DNA of 33,640 nt from Gammaproteobacteria bacterium (GTDB taxonomy: Bacteria > Pseudomonadota > Gammaproteobacteria > GCA-002705445 > GCA-002716945), in the NCBI GenBank assembly GCA_029246085.1, contig JAQWOB010000029.1, positions 1-33,640 of the forward strand. The letters run 5' to 3'. Made by a program: the position numbers and the translations under genes. The notes below the pieces were generated by a model that ran no database searches, was not told where the DNA came from, and saw only the letters and a program-made list of their open reading frames with translations. Below, in pieces: positions 1 to 9,220 of this stretch (the stretch's first letter is position 1; every line of letters starts with the position of its first letter).

Positions 1-547
1 TATCACTTTCTTTTTCACTAGCAGATACAATCTCTACACCGCTTGGAAGAATAATCTCTGACATATGTATACTATGATTAAGATCTAGATCTATTACATC
101 TACCTCAAGATGTTCAGGTATATCTTTGGGAAAACAACTAATTACAGTTTCTGAGATTATACGAGATAATTGACCGCCAGAAATTTTAACCCCTTTGCAG
201 GCATCTTCATTAATAAACTTTATTGGGACATTAACTTCAATCTTAACATTCTGATCTACCATTAAAAAATCAACATGAGTAATATCTGATTTTGTTGGAT
301 CTCTCTGAACTTCCTTAAGAATAACTTCTACTTTTACATCACCAATACTCAAATCAATTACATTACTATAAAACTGTGGGTCTTTAGTTTGATTATTAAG
401 CTCAAAAGTATTGACCAATATTGACTGATTATCCTTAGAGGTGCCATATATCTCAGCAGGAACCAAGTTTTCTCTACGATAGCGTTTGGTTGCTCTTTTG
501 CCAAAATTTTCTCTTTTAACTGCACTTAATATGTATTGTGATGTCAT
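1..547 (-). CDS. rplY: 50S ribosomal protein L25/CTC family (3' end cut by window)
   Basis: Ribosomal protein L25 binds 5S rRNA in the large subunit; the long CTC-type form carries an extra C-terminal beta domain. The ORF track misses it because the gene runs off the window without a stop. Reading the minus strand from the ATG gives MTSQYILSAVKRENFGK..., then LVPAEIYG, the typical L25 N-terminus, and the frame stays open for about 182 codons to ...EIVSASEKESD. That is well beyond the roughly 95 residues of single-domain E. coli L25, so this is the two-domain form. It lies 41 nt downstream of prs in the same direction, as in the conserved gammaproteobacterial order ispE-prs-rplY-pth. A purine-rich stretch (GAGAGAAT) precedes the ATG. 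Identity is clear; the C-terminal end cannot be seen. Confidence 0.93.
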   Translation of the reverse strand, partial: MTSQYILSAVKRENFGKRATKRYRRENLVPAEIYGTSKDNQSILVNTFELNNQTKDPQFYSNVIDLSIGDVKVEVILKEVQRDPTKSDITHVDFLMVDQNVKIEVNVPIKFINEDACKGVKISGGQLSRIISETVISCFPKDIPEHLEVDVIDLDLNHSIHMSEIILPSGVEIVSASEKESD

Positions 548-588
548 TTCTAATATTCTCTCTTATTCTTCAAAAATAGGATTATACA

Positions 589-1542
589 CTAATCCATGAA
601 GAGTGTACTAACAGATTCTCCTTCATGAATCCTTCTTATTGTTTCAGCTAACATCCCAGATACTGAGATTTGCCTTATATTGGCAATACTTTTAGCCTTT
701 TCATGTAAGGGAATTGTATCAGTTACAACTATCTCATCAAGCATTGATTTCTTAATATTTTCATATGCTTTTCCCGATAAGACTGGATGCGTTATATATG
801 CGTAGACTTTTTTGGCTCCCTGGGCTTTTAAAGCCTTAGCTGCGCCACATAGTGTGCCAGCTGTATCAATCATATCATCTACCATAATACAGCTAGTATC
901 TTTTACATCGCCTATAATTTGCATTACTTCTGACACATTAGCTTGGGTTCTTCTTTTATCAATAATAGCCAAATCACAATTAAGCTGTTTAGCTAACGCT
1001 CTAGCCCTTACTACACCACCAACATCTGGTGAGACTACTAATATGTTAGGTAATTTCTGCTTATATATGTCAGCAACAAGTAACGGAGTGGCATAAATAT
1101 TGTCTACGGGTATATCAAAAAAACCTTGAATTTGATCTGCATGAAGGTCAATGGTTAATAATCTATCAATGCCTATGCCTTCTATCATGTTAGCGACTAC
1201 TTTTGCTGTAATAGGAACTCTGGCAGATCTGACTCTTCTATCTTGCCTTGAATACCCAAAATATGGGACAACAGCTGTAATTCTTTTCACCGATGATCTT
1301 CTTAGCGCATCAGTCATAACCATTAATTCCATTAAGGTATCATTGGTAGGCATACATGTTGGCTGTATTATAAAAATATCTTGCCCACGAACATTTTCTT
1401 GGATTTCCACAGCTATTTCTCCATCACTAAAAGTTGAAACAGAAGCTTTACCTATTGATAGTTTAAGATGTGCGGCAACTTTCTTGGCTAGCTGCATATT
1501 TGAATTTCCTGAAAAAATCATCAAAGGTTTGTCGTTTTTCAT
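589..1542 (-). CDS. prs: Ribose-phosphate pyrophosphokinase (PRPP synthetase)
   Basis: Makes PRPP from ribose 5-phosphate and ATP in the cytosol, feeding purine, pyrimidine, histidine and NAD synthesis. Visible family marks are the N-terminal MIFSGNSN stretch, [11 protein letters not shown] (residues about 132-142) and the PRPP-binding loop [10 protein letters not shown] (about 221-230). With the start chosen here it is 317 aa, the usual class I length. The track begins 12 nt upstream at a TTG, but that TTG overlaps the probable ribosome site (TTTGGAAATACTT before ATG), and the ATG gives the canonical beginning [10 protein letters not shown]. The tRNA-Gln gene lies 18 nt upstream on the same strand, so prs is probably transcribed together with it. 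rplY follows after 41 nt. Confidence 0.97.
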   Translation of the reverse strand: MKNDKPLMIFSGNSNMQLAKKVAAHLKLSIGKASVSTFSDGEIAVEIQENVRGQDIFIIQPTCMPTNDTLMELMVMTDALRRSSVKRITAVVPYFGYSRQDRRVRSARVPITAKVVANMIEGIGIDRLLTIDLHADQIQGFFDIPVDNIYATPLLVADIYKQKLPNILVVSPDVGGVVRARALAKQLNCDLAIIDKRRTQANVSEVMQIIGDVKDTSCIMVDDMIDTAGTLCGAAKALKAQGAKKVYAYITHPVLSGKAYENIKKSMLDEIVVTDTIPLHEKAKSIANIRQISVSGMLAETIRRIHEGESVSTLFMD

Positions 1543-1560
1543 AAGTATTTCCAAATTATA

Positions 1561-1632
1561 CTGGGGTGGAAGGATTCGAACCTCCGAATGACTGGATCAA
1601 AACCAGCTGCCTTACCGCTTGGCGACACCCCA
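1561..1632 (-). tRNA. tRNA-Gln (anticodon UUG)
   Basis: The minus strand folds into a complete 72-nt cloverleaf: acceptor TGGGGTG/CACCCCA, D arm GCC...GGC, anticodon stem GCTGG/CCAGT around loop TTTTGAT (anticodon TTG), and T arm GGAGG-TTCGAAT-CCTTC. The discriminator is G and no CCA is encoded. The sequence closely follows the E. coli tRNA-Gln(UUG) pattern, including the weak U1-A72 pair. It sits between ispE and prs, where Pseudomonas also has a tRNA-Gln. With gatCAB in the same window, this tRNA is the likely substrate for Glu-tRNA(Gln) amidation. Confidence 0.96.
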
Positions 1633-1655
1633 AAAATAAATTCGTTATAAATATA

Positions 1656-1670
1656 TCAAGAGTATCTTGA
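1656..1670. repeat. Short inverted repeat upstream of tRNA-Gln
   Basis: TCAAGA-gta-TCTTGA, a perfect 6+3+6 inverted repeat 24 nt upstream of the tRNA 5' end, about where a tRNA promoter would lie. It sits in the 133-nt spacer between ispE and the tRNA, which holds no ORF. No convincing -35/-10 pair could be fixed. It could be an operator or chance in AT-rich DNA. Confidence 0.35.
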
Positions 1671-1765
1671 ATTTACTAGCCCCACAGCTATTGATTATTA
1701 GCCTAGATTAACATGAGAAATATAATAAGTGTATTCAAAATAACAGTGTTTTATAAAATCAATAT

Positions 1766-2569
1766 TTATAGAGATGAAATTAAAAATGCTTTCTGATTCC
1801 TTGGAACGGATGATATAGCTGACTTAGCTCTTTCTAAACTATCAAATGAGGCAAAAATTGTTCCCCCTGTTCCAGACATGCGGGCATTACCTATATTAGA
1901 TAAAATATCATGGGATTTTTTAATAGATGGATATTTATTAAAAACAATCTCTTCAAAATCATTTTGGGAATTATCGTTTATATAATCATCGTATGAATAA
2001 TATGATGGTTTACTAGGGAGCTCAAGCATACTATATATGTCTGAAGTCGACACATTATGTTTCCCAAATATCATAATGAACCAGACTGGTTTTAGAAATA
2101 TTTCTGTAATTACATCACCTTTACCCTCAATCCATGCATTTTTAGCATTTAAAAAAAAGGGGACATCACTGCCCAAGGATAATCCTATTTTATAGAGAGA
2201 TGATGGCTTAATCTTATAGTCATATATTTCGTTCAAGGCAAGAAGAGTTGTTGCAGCATTAGAGCTTCCTCCTCCTAAACCGCTACCAATTGGAATGTTT
2301 TTTTTTAAAAAAATATCTAAGCCAATATCTTTTATTCCAGACATTTCCTTATAAGAATTTATTGCTTTTATAATTAAATTATCTTTTTCAAGAGATTTTA
2401 TATTACATTTAAAATTTATAGAATCATCACTTCTTGTCTTAAAGACCAGCTCATCATTTAAATTTATAAGCTGAAAGATGCTCTGTATATCATGATAACC
2501 ATCCGCTCTTTTTCTTAAAATATTTAAGAAGAGGTTAACTTTTGCTGGCGACTTATAGAGGTATTTCAT
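1766..2569 (-). CDS. ispE: 4-diphosphocytidyl-2-C-methyl-D-erythritol kinase
   Basis: GHMP-family kinase that phosphorylates CDP-methylerythritol in the MEP pathway of isoprenoid synthesis. Visible are the N-terminal SPAKVNLFL (about 7-15), the ATP-binding glycine motif PIGSGLGGGSSNAA (about 93-106) and the C-terminal MSGTGGTIFA loop. Its 267 aa is slightly shorter than E. coli IspE (283). The ATG overlaps the 3' end of the upstream TPR lipoprotein gene by 17 nt, so translation is probably coupled. In related gammaproteobacteria lolB lies directly upstream of ispE; here it does not. This annotation is secure. Confidence 0.97.
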   Translation of the reverse strand: MKYLYKSPAKVNLFLNILRKRADGYHDIQSIFQLINLNDELVFKTRSDDSINFKCNIKSLEKDNLIIKAINSYKEMSGIKDIGLDIFLKKNIPIGSGLGGGSSNAATTLLALNEIYDYKIKPSSLYKIGLSLGSDVPFFLNAKNAWIEGKGDVITEIFLKPVWFIMIFGKHNVSTSDIYSMLELPSKPSYYSYDDYINDNSQNDFEEIVFNKYPSIKKSHDILSNIGNARMSGTGGTIFASFDSLERAKSAISSVPRNQKAFLISSL

Positions 2570-4256
2570 TATTTATTGAACGAAGTTTTTGAGTAAATGA
2601 TTCATCATGAGAATTTCTCTCTAATTCTAGATGTATAATATTTTTAAGTTTATTATAAGATTTATTTTTAATTAATATTTCACAATAATGCAAAATAATT
2701 TCTTTATCCTTATCTTTTTCATAAGAAGCTTCAATAAACTTTAAAGCATCAGCATAATTTCCTCTTTTATATTCCACCCACCCCAGACTATCTAGGATAG
2801 CAGCACTACCCGGATCATAAAGATGAGCTTCATGTATTAACTCATAAGCTTCATCATATCTCTGGGTATGAACAGCTAGGCTGTAACCAAGAGCATTTAA
2901 AGTATTTGCATTCTTCTGATCTATGAGTAATACAGTCATTAAGTCTTTTTCCATTAACTCAATTTCTCTCAATTCCTCATAAGCCATTGCTCTTGCATAT
3001 AATAAATCAGGGCTTGGCATCTTACTATTTATATGTTTTGTAGATAATTCTATTATCTCTTCATATAACTCATATTCATTCAGTAAAGATATTTGCTTTA
3101 ACAAAAATCTTTCTTTAATGGCTGGATTAGAATACTTATTAATTTGATTCTCTAAAAATAAGATAGCTTCTTTTATACTACCTTCTTTAACTAAAACAGA
3201 TGAGATATGCATCATAGCAATAATTTTTAAATTATAATTACTAACTCTTGAATAGTGATTAATGGCCTCAGGATAGTTTTCTAATTCATAATCATTCAAG
3301 CCCCTTAAAATATTAACCTCATCATTTTCAGAAACAATATATGCTAAATATTTCTCAGATAAATTATATTTTTTATTCTCATAAAGAATTCTAGAAATTC
3401 TATAAATATTTTCTGGATTATTGGGATCTCTTTTAAAAATATCTTTGATTAATTTTTCCGTTGCAACTATGTCATTCAATGAGGCATATACTCCTAAAAG
3501 TTCATACTCAACCTGTCTATCTGGTGAAGATCTATTCTGTAAAAAATTTTCTAATAAATCTTTAGCTTGTATATTTCTATCCAATAACAGCAAAGAATTA
3601 GCATATAATCGTATTAAATTTCTTTCATCCAAGAGCCCTACTTTATCAATATGAAATATTACCTGAGAAGGCATATTATATGAATATAGCAGCTCTATAA
3701 AACTTAAATGTAAAGCATCATTTTTATTGTTATTTAAATAGCTTTCAAAAAACTGGATGACATTTAATCTATTCTTATTATCAAATAAAGAATAGATTAG
3801 TTTATTATAATCACTTTTGTTAATAGGTTTAATTTTTTTTATATAACTTTGAAAATATTTCTCAGCTAAAGACATATCAGAATTATCCAAAGAGGACTTA
3901 ATTGCAAATTGATAAGGAGAGTATGAATCTGGCTCTATCATGATCCACCTCTTTGCAATTATTTCTGATTTTCTGTAATCATAGAGATCTAGAGATATTT
4001 TAGAAATTTTTTCATATAGTTTTATATCTTTTAAAATATCAATATTTTTGATAAACATTCTCAAGGCATCTTTGTTTAAGTTTCTTTCAAGAGCAATATG
4101 AATATAAAGAGAATTATATAAATGACTATATTTATTGCCTATGCTTTCTCCAAGCTGAATTTGATCATCAACTTGATACGCTTCGGTTGGATTTTTAGAG
4201 CATGACGCAATAAATAATGTGATTATTATTAGTAAAATATTCAAATAGTTATGCAT
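2553..4256 (-). CDS. Tetratricopeptide-repeat outer-membrane lipoprotein
   Basis: Predicted lipoprotein of about 567 aa made of helical TPR-like repeats, so probably a periplasm-facing scaffold. The start is the ATG at residue 57 of the track ORF: the upstream part would overlap hemA, whereas this ATG gives a clean lipoprotein signal, MHNYLNILLIIITLFIASC, with lipobox IASC and Ser at +2 (outer-membrane sorting). The clearest TPR units are near the C-terminus (NALGYSLAVHTQRYDEA, then LDSLGWVEYKRGNYADAL). Position and sequence style match the uncharacterised TPR gene between hemA and lolB in Pseudomonas (PA4667-like, from memory). It ends inside ispE. The exact function is unknown in the family; the lipoprotein and TPR calls are strong. 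Confidence 0.85.
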   Translation of the reverse strand: MHNYLNILLIIITLFIASCSKNPTEAYQVDDQIQLGESIGNKYSHLYNSLYIHIALERNLNKDALRMFIKNIDILKDIKLYEKISKISLDLYDYRKSEIIAKRWIMIEPDSYSPYQFAIKSSLDNSDMSLAEKYFQSYIKKIKPINKSDYNKLIYSLFDNKNRLNVIQFFESYLNNNKNDALHLSFIELLYSYNMPSQVIFHIDKVGLLDERNLIRLYANSLLLLDRNIQAKDLLENFLQNRSSPDRQVEYELLGVYASLNDIVATEKLIKDIFKRDPNNPENIYRISRILYENKKYNLSEKYLAYIVSENDEVNILRGLNDYELENYPEAINHYSRVSNYNLKIIAMMHISSVLVKEGSIKEAILFLENQINKYSNPAIKERFLLKQISLLNEYELYEEIIELSTKHINSKMPSPDLLYARAMAYEELREIELMEKDLMTVLLIDQKNANTLNALGYSLAVHTQRYDEAYELIHEAHLYDPGSAAILDSLGWVEYKRGNYADALKFIEASYEKDKDKEIILHYCEILIKNKSYNKLKNIIHLELERNSHDESFTQKLRSINNEIPL

Positions 4257-4267
4257 AATAGTATAAT
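4240..4267 (+). promoter_or_regulatory. Candidate hemA promoter
   Basis: A perfect TATAAT (4262-4267) is preceded at 16 nt by TTCAAA (4 of 6 to consensus), starting just inside the divergent TPR gene. It would give a leader of about 45 nt to the hemA ATG. It is the only promoter-like sequence seen at the head of the 11-kb plus-strand gene run. Confidence 0.45.
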
Positions 4268-4320
4268 ATATCACATATCCATATTTTCGAAGAAAGTAAG
4301 GCAGATACAGAGAAATAATT

Positions 4321-5562
4321 ATGACAATAAATGTGCTAGGTGTTAACCATAAATCTGCTCCTATAGATGTTAGGGAAAAACTAGCATTTGATAAAAATTC
4401 TATTCCCAGAGCTCTTGATGACATTAAAAATATTAAGGGTGTTAATGAAGTGGTTTTAATATCTACCTGTAATAGAACAGAAATATATACAGAAAATGAT
4501 GATGATAACTCAAAGATAATAAAATGGCTGAATAATCACCAAGATGTAACTAAAGATTGCGAACCATTCATGTATAGCTATTATGAGGAAAAGGCTATAA
4601 AACATCTTTTCAATGTAGCTTCAGGAGTAGACTCCATGGTTATAGGCGAAAATGAAATACTTGGACAAGTAAAAGATGCATTTAGAATTGCTGATCAAAA
4701 TAACTGTATTAAATCATCTTTAAAAAAGCTTTTTGAGTTTTCTTTTTCTGTCGCAAAACAAGTTAGAACAAAAACAGATATAGGCTCTAATCCTGTTTCT
4801 TTTATGTTTACTGCTATAACTTTAATAAAAAAAATATTTGATAATATATCTTCAAAAAAAGCTTTAGTTGTGGGTTCTGGTTATATGATTCAGTTGGCAA
4901 TTAAATACCTGCAGTCGAATAATGTCAGAGATATAACTTTAACTAATAGAAATTTTGATAAAGGATCAAAAATTGCAAAAGATAATGAGTGTAATTATTC
5001 TAAACTTCAATATCTCCCTAATATCATTGCATCTCATGACATAATTATTTCATGCACATCTAGCACTATTCCAATTATAGGAAAGGGAATGATGGAGAGT
5101 TCTATCAACAATATAAGTGCTAAGCCTTTTGTTATAATCGACCTCGGAGTTCCAAGAGATGTGGAGCCAGAAATATCTGATCTGGAAAATGTTTATCTAT
5201 ATAGTATTGATGATCTGGGTAAAGTAATTAAGAATAATTATAAAATACGTGAGCAAGCAGTTGCTGAAGCTGAGAAAATAATAGAGCATAAGATTAAAGA
5301 TTTTAAAATTTGGCTAGATGAAAATCATTCAGATAATCTAGTGAAACTATATCGTGGTTATGTGGATGATATTACTAATGGGTCTATCATCAAGGCAAAA
5401 AAAATGGTTCATTCCGGAGAAAGTCTAGATGATGTAATTTCCTATCTTGCAGACTCGTTAAAAAATAAACTAACTCATGAAACTACCTCAAAGTTAAAAG
5501 AAATTCTTCCATTGTTAGATGAATCTACTGCTCTAAAAATACAAAAAATATTTAAAAAATAA
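4321..5562 (+). CDS. hemA: Glutamyl-tRNA reductase
   Basis: NADPH-dependent reductase that turns Glu-tRNA(Glu) into glutamate-1-semialdehyde, the first committed step of the C5 heme pathway. The N-terminus NVLGVNHKSAPIDVREK and the catalytic motif STCNRTEIY, with the nucleophilic Cys at residue 50 as in E. coli, are present. ASGVDSMVIGENEILGQVKDA follows, then a Rossmann NADPH domain (ALVVGSGYM) and a helical dimerisation tail. Length 413 aa is normal. It is divergent from the TPR gene with a 64-nt spacer. prfA starts 3 nt downstream, the standard gammaproteobacterial hemA-prfA-prmC order. Confidence 0.97.
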   Translation: MTINVLGVNHKSAPIDVREKLAFDKNSIPRALDDIKNIKGVNEVVLISTCNRTEIYTENDDDNSKIIKWLNNHQDVTKDCEPFMYSYYEEKAIKHLFNVASGVDSMVIGENEILGQVKDAFRIADQNNCIKSSLKKLFEFSFSVAKQVRTKTDIGSNPVSFMFTAITLIKKIFDNISSKKALVVGSGYMIQLAIKYLQSNNVRDITLTNRNFDKGSKIAKDNECNYSKLQYLPNIIASHDIIISCTSSTIPIIGKGMMESSINNISAKPFVIIDLGVPRDVEPEISDLENVYLYSIDDLGKVIKNNYKIREQAVAEAEKIIEHKIKDFKIWLDENHSDNLVKLYRGYVDDITNGSIIKAKKMVHSGESLDDVISYLADSLKNKLTHETTSKLKEILPLLDESTALKIQKIFKK

Positions 5563-5565
5563 GTA

Positions 5566-6618
5566 ATGAATAATAAATTAATCGAAAAATTAGACATACT
5601 TCTTTCAAAACATAAGACAATATCTGGACAGCTAGAAGATGAGAGCGTATACCAAGATCATGAACTCTTAAAAAAGCTTAATAAAGAATTTGCTAAAATA
5701 GATCCAATAGTAAATAAATATAATGAATATAAAGACCTCATAAATAATATTGAAGAATCAAGGTCATTCTTAACAGACAAAGAATTTAGAATGATAGCTG
5801 AGGAAGATATAGAAAAAAATACAGCTAAAACAATTGTCCTTGAAGGATATTTTGAAAATGAATTAGTTGATAAGGACCCAAATGACACTAAAGATATTTT
5901 TCTTGAGATTAGGGCTGGTACTGGTGGTGATGAAGCTGCCATATTTTCTGGAGACTTATTCAAAATGTATTCTAAATATGCAGAGAAAAATTCATGGGAG
6001 ATAGAGCTACTCAATGTTACAGAAAGTGATCATGGAGGGTATAAAGAATTAATTCTAAAAGTTACAGGTACTGATGTTTATGGTCAGCTTAAATTTGAAT
6101 CCGGAACTCACAGGGTTCAAAGAGTTCCTAACACCGAAACACAGGGTCGAATACATACGTCTGCCTCAACTGTTGCAGTATTGCCAGCGGTGGATGAAAT
6201 AGATCAAATTGCAATTAATCCATCGGATTTACGAATAGATACTTATCGTGCCTCTGGTGCTGGTGGTCAACATATAAACAAGACTGATTCAGCTGTCAGA
6301 ATTACTCATGTCCCATCGGGTACAGTTTCAGAATGCCAGGATGGAAGATCTCAGCATAAAAACAAAGCTCAAGCAATGTCAATGTTATATTCTAGATTAC
6401 TAATGCATGAACAAGAGCAAAGAAAAAAAGATACTGCTGAAGAAAGAAAAAATTTAATTGGTAGTGGTGATAGATCAGAACGTATTCGTACATATAATTT
6501 CCCTCAAGGTAGAATTACTGATCATAGAATTAACCTTACCCTATATAAACTTGATCAAATTTTAGAAGGGAATATTGAGCCATTAATTGATGAGTTAAAA
6601 AAAGCATCTCTAAATTAA
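5566..6618 (+). CDS. prfA: Peptide chain release factor 1
   Basis: Reads UAA and UAG and triggers peptide release on the ribosome. The GGQ catalytic motif lies at residues 233-235 (ASGAGGQHINKTDSAVRITH). The stop-codon recognition tripeptide is PNT at 188-190, in RVQRVPNTETQGRIHTSA where E. coli has PAT; this marks RF1 rather than RF2. Length 350 aa. There are 3 nt after hemA and 1 nt before prmC, whose product methylates the GGQ glutamine, so enzyme and substrate are adjacent. Confidence 0.97.
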   Translation: MNNKLIEKLDILLSKHKTISGQLEDESVYQDHELLKKLNKEFAKIDPIVNKYNEYKDLINNIEESRSFLTDKEFRMIAEEDIEKNTAKTIVLEGYFENELVDKDPNDTKDIFLEIRAGTGGDEAAIFSGDLFKMYSKYAEKNSWEIELLNVTESDHGGYKELILKVTGTDVYGQLKFESGTHRVQRVPNTETQGRIHTSASTVAVLPAVDEIDQIAINPSDLRIDTYRASGAGGQHINKTDSAVRITHVPSGTVSECQDGRSQHKNKAQAMSMLYSRLLMHEQEQRKKDTAEERKNLIGSGDRSERIRTYNFPQGRITDHRINLTLYKLDQILEGNIEPLIDELKKASLN

Positions 6619-6619
6619 A

Positions 6620-7480
6620 ATGCCATTAACATTAGAAAAGATATTGGTAAGATCCTTAACTGATATCAAAAATCAACCTAATAAGAATATAACTAAGTCA
6701 GATATTATATATTGTTTAATGGAAGCGATTGGTAAAGATAAGTCTTACATAATAACAAATCATGATAAAGAAATTGATTCTAACCAATTAATAAAATTTA
6801 ATTTCTTTTTTAATTCTTTGAAAGATGGAATGCCTCTAGCATATGTACTAGGTAATCAATTTTTTTACAAATATAAGTACTATGTTAACCATAATGTATT
6901 GATACCCAGACCCGAAACAGAAATAATAATTTCTGAAATAATTAATCGCGGGGATCAGGTATATCAGTCCAAGAAAAATTTTAACATAATAGATGCTGGA
7001 TCGGGATCAGGCTGTATTGGATTAAGCATTGCTTCTGAAAGAGGCGGGTGGAATATTATCTTATCGGAAAAATCACTTGATGCATCAAAAATATTGAACA
7101 AAAATTACCAATCAGAATATAGAGATAATTGTTTTCTGGTAATGAGTGACTGGTTAAGCGCATTCAAGGAAGGTACTGCAGATATAATTGTATCCAATCC
7201 ACCATATATCAAGACCAATTGTACTGAAATTGCTAGAAGTGTTAGTGATTATGAGCCTGCTGAAGCATTATTTTCTCCTGACGGAGGTCTATCTGACATA
7301 AAGCGAATTATCTTTGAGTCTAAAAAAGTATTAAAAAAAGATGGTTTGTTATTTATTGAGAATGGTTTTGACCAATCTGAAAAAGTAGTAGAAATATTGA
7401 AAGAAAACTATTATGAAGACATAGATATTATATTAGATTATAATAATATAAAGAGATTTACAGTCTCAAGAAAGCCATAA
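6620..7480 (+). CDS. prmC: Release factor glutamine methyltransferase
   Basis: SAM-dependent N5-methyltransferase for the glutamine of the release-factor GGQ motif. Seen are the helical N-terminal domain, LIPRPETE (about 94-101), the SAM-binding loop IIDAGSGSGCIGLSIA (about 123-138) and the catalytic NPPY at 193-196. Length 286 aa, close to E. coli PrmC (277). It starts 1 nt after the prfA stop. A hemK-type paralogue acting on another substrate is unlikely given the prfA neighbour. Confidence 0.96.
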   Translation: MPLTLEKILVRSLTDIKNQPNKNITKSDIIYCLMEAIGKDKSYIITNHDKEIDSNQLIKFNFFFNSLKDGMPLAYVLGNQFFYKYKYYVNHNVLIPRPETEIIISEIINRGDQVYQSKKNFNIIDAGSGSGCIGLSIASERGGWNIILSEKSLDASKILNKNYQSEYRDNCFLVMSDWLSAFKEGTADIIVSNPPYIKTNCTEIARSVSDYEPAEALFSPDGGLSDIKRIIFESKKVLKKDGLLFIENGFDQSEKVVEILKENYYEDIDIILDYNNIKRFTVSRKP

Positions 7481-7481
7481 T

Positions 7482-7763
7482 ATGAATAAAGAAACAATAA
7501 TTAAAATCTCAGATCTGGCAAAGATTGACATAAAAGATGATCAGATAGATGATATTTTGACTAGTTTAGAAAAAATATTGAATTTAGTTGATGAAATGAA
7601 TTCAGTCAATACTGATAATGTTACTCCAATGTCTCATCCCCTGAACCTTAAGCAAGAATTACGTAAAGATATAGTGGGAGCGTCTGATGAAAGAGAGCTA
7701 TTCCAAAAAAATAATATACATACAGATAATGGATACTATATAGTTCCAAAAATAATTGATTAA
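7482..7763 (+). CDS. gatC: Asp/Glu-tRNA amidotransferase subunit C
   Basis: Small subunit that wraps around GatA and GatB and stabilises the tRNA-dependent amidotransferase. The 93-aa protein has the family signature: N-terminal [14 protein letters not shown], a helix with [26 protein letters not shown], and a C-terminal YYIVPKII ending. It begins 1 nt after prmC and ends 1 nt before gatA. The short divergent sequence is normal for GatC, and the operon context removes doubt. Confidence 0.94.
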   Translation: MNKETIIKISDLAKIDIKDDQIDDILTSLEKILNLVDEMNSVNTDNVTPMSHPLNLKQELRKDIVGASDERELFQKNNIHTDNGYYIVPKIID

Positions 7764-7764
7764 T

Positions 7765-9219
7765 ATGCATAATAAAACTGTTTCAGAACTAAAAAAATAT
7801 TTAGAGGAAAAGAAGATAAGTTCAGTTGAGCTTACTAAACATTTCGTTGATAGAATTAAGGCCATAGACCCTCACCTAAATTCCTTTATCTCGTTAACAG
7901 AAGAATATGCTATCACTCAAGCTAAAAAAATAGATTTAGAAATTTCTAAGGGTAAAATTAGGCCGCTAGCAGGAATCCCACTTGCCCAGAAAGATATCTT
8001 TTGTACAAAAGGGCTTAAAACAACATGTGGATCAAAAATGTTAGAAAATTTTATTAGTCCATATAATGCAACAGTTGTGGAAAAACTAAATGATGCGGGA
8101 ATGGTTATTATTGGTAAGACAAATATGGATGAATTTGCTATGGGGTCATCAAATGAAACTAGTTATTTTGGTGATGTTAAAAACCCATGGGACATAGAAT
8201 ATGTTCCTGGTGGATCCTCTGGAGGTTCCGCAGCTAGTGTTGCTGCAAGACTTATACCTTGCTCAACAGGTACTGATACTGGAGGCTCAATAAGACAACC
8301 AGCTTCTCTAACAGGTGTTTGTGGTATCAAGCCAACTTATGGGAGAGTTTCAAGATACGGAATGATTGCATTTGCCTCAAGTTTAGATCAAGCAGGGATT
8401 TTTACTAGGACAGCTGAAGATTGCGCTATACTTTTAACTCATATCTCTGGATATGACCCTAAGGATTCTACTTCATCAAGAAAAGATGTTCCGGATTATG
8501 AAAAAGAATGTAAACAAAAGTTTACTAGTATGACAATTGGTATACCTATTGAGTTTTTAGATGGTTTGGATAACACGGTTAAAGAAGTTTTTGAGGAAAG
8601 TATTAAGGTACTTGAAAAGAATGGATGTAAGTTTAAAAAGATTAGTCTCAAGAGTTCAAAGCTTGGAGTGTCTGCTTATCAGGTAGTAGCTCCAGCTGAA
8701 TGTTCTTCTAATTTATCTAGATTTGATGGAGTTAGATTCGGGCATAGAGCTGACAATACCAAAAATATTGATGACCTATATAAAAAATCAAGATCAGAGG
8801 GTTTTGGTCAAGAAGTTAAGAGAAGGATATTGATTGGAACATATGCTCTATCAGCAGGATACTATGACGCCTACTATCTTAAAGCACAAAAAATAAGAAA
8901 AGTTATTTCTAATGAATTCGCAGAAGCATTTAAAGAAGTTGATCTAATATTGGGGCCAACTGCCCCTGATTGTGCATTTAAAATTGGAGAAAAATCTAAT
9001 GATCCTATTGCAATGTATCTTTCAGATGTCTTTACAGTCAGTACGAATCTTGCAGGCCTACCAGCAATGTCTTTACCAATGGGTTTCAAGAATCACCTAC
9101 CTCTTGGTTTGCAGATAATCGGTAATCATTTCGATGAAGCAAAAATATTATCATTAGCTCATCACTACCAAAAAATAACTGATTGGCATACAAAAAAGCC
9201 AAAATTATCTGGAGATTAA
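7765..9219 (+). CDS. gatA: Asp/Glu-tRNA amidotransferase subunit A
   Basis: Glutaminase subunit that releases ammonia from glutamine for amidation of Glu-tRNA(Gln) and, in some species, Asp-tRNA(Asn). It has the amidase-signature Ser-cisSer-Lys triad: Lys76 ([10 protein letters not shown]), cis-Ser151 ([10 protein letters not shown]) and nucleophile Ser175 ([10 protein letters not shown]), almost the same spacing as S. aureus GatA. The track starts at a TTG 9 nt upstream inside gatC; the ATG one base after the gatC stop repeats the spacing seen at neighbouring junctions and gives a normal N-terminus ([10 protein letters not shown]). Length 484 aa. Confidence 0.96.
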   Translation: MHNKTVSELKKYLEEKKISSVELTKHFVDRIKAIDPHLNSFISLTEEYAITQAKKIDLEISKGKIRPLAGIPLAQKDIFCTKGLKTTCGSKMLENFISPYNATVVEKLNDAGMVIIGKTNMDEFAMGSSNETSYFGDVKNPWDIEYVPGGSSGGSAASVAARLIPCSTGTDTGGSIRQPASLTGVCGIKPTYGRVSRYGMIAFASSLDQAGIFTRTAEDCAILLTHISGYDPKDSTSSRKDVPDYEKECKQKFTSMTIGIPIEFLDGLDNTVKEVFEESIKVLEKNGCKFKKISLKSSKLGVSAYQVVAPAECSSNLSRFDGVRFGHRADNTKNIDDLYKKSRSEGFGQEVKRRILIGTYALSAGYYDAYYLKAQKIRKVISNEFAEAFKEVDLILGPTAPDCAFKIGEKSNDPIAMYLSDVFTVSTNLAGLPAMSLPMGFKNHLPLGLQIIGNHFDEAKILSLAHHYQKITDWHTKKPKLSGD

Positions 9220-9220
9220 T

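Noticed and set aside
1151-1591. 146-aa plus-strand ORF over prs and the tRNA
   Set aside because: Shadow of prs on the other strand; runs into the tRNA gene and has no recognisable family pattern.
4257-4424. N-terminal extension of the TPR gene in the ORF track
   Set aside because: It overlaps the hemA start region antisense, while the internal ATG gives a perfect lipoprotein signal.
5658-6014. 118-aa minus-strand ORF inside prfA
   Set aside because: Antisense shadow of prfA; no start context or family pattern.
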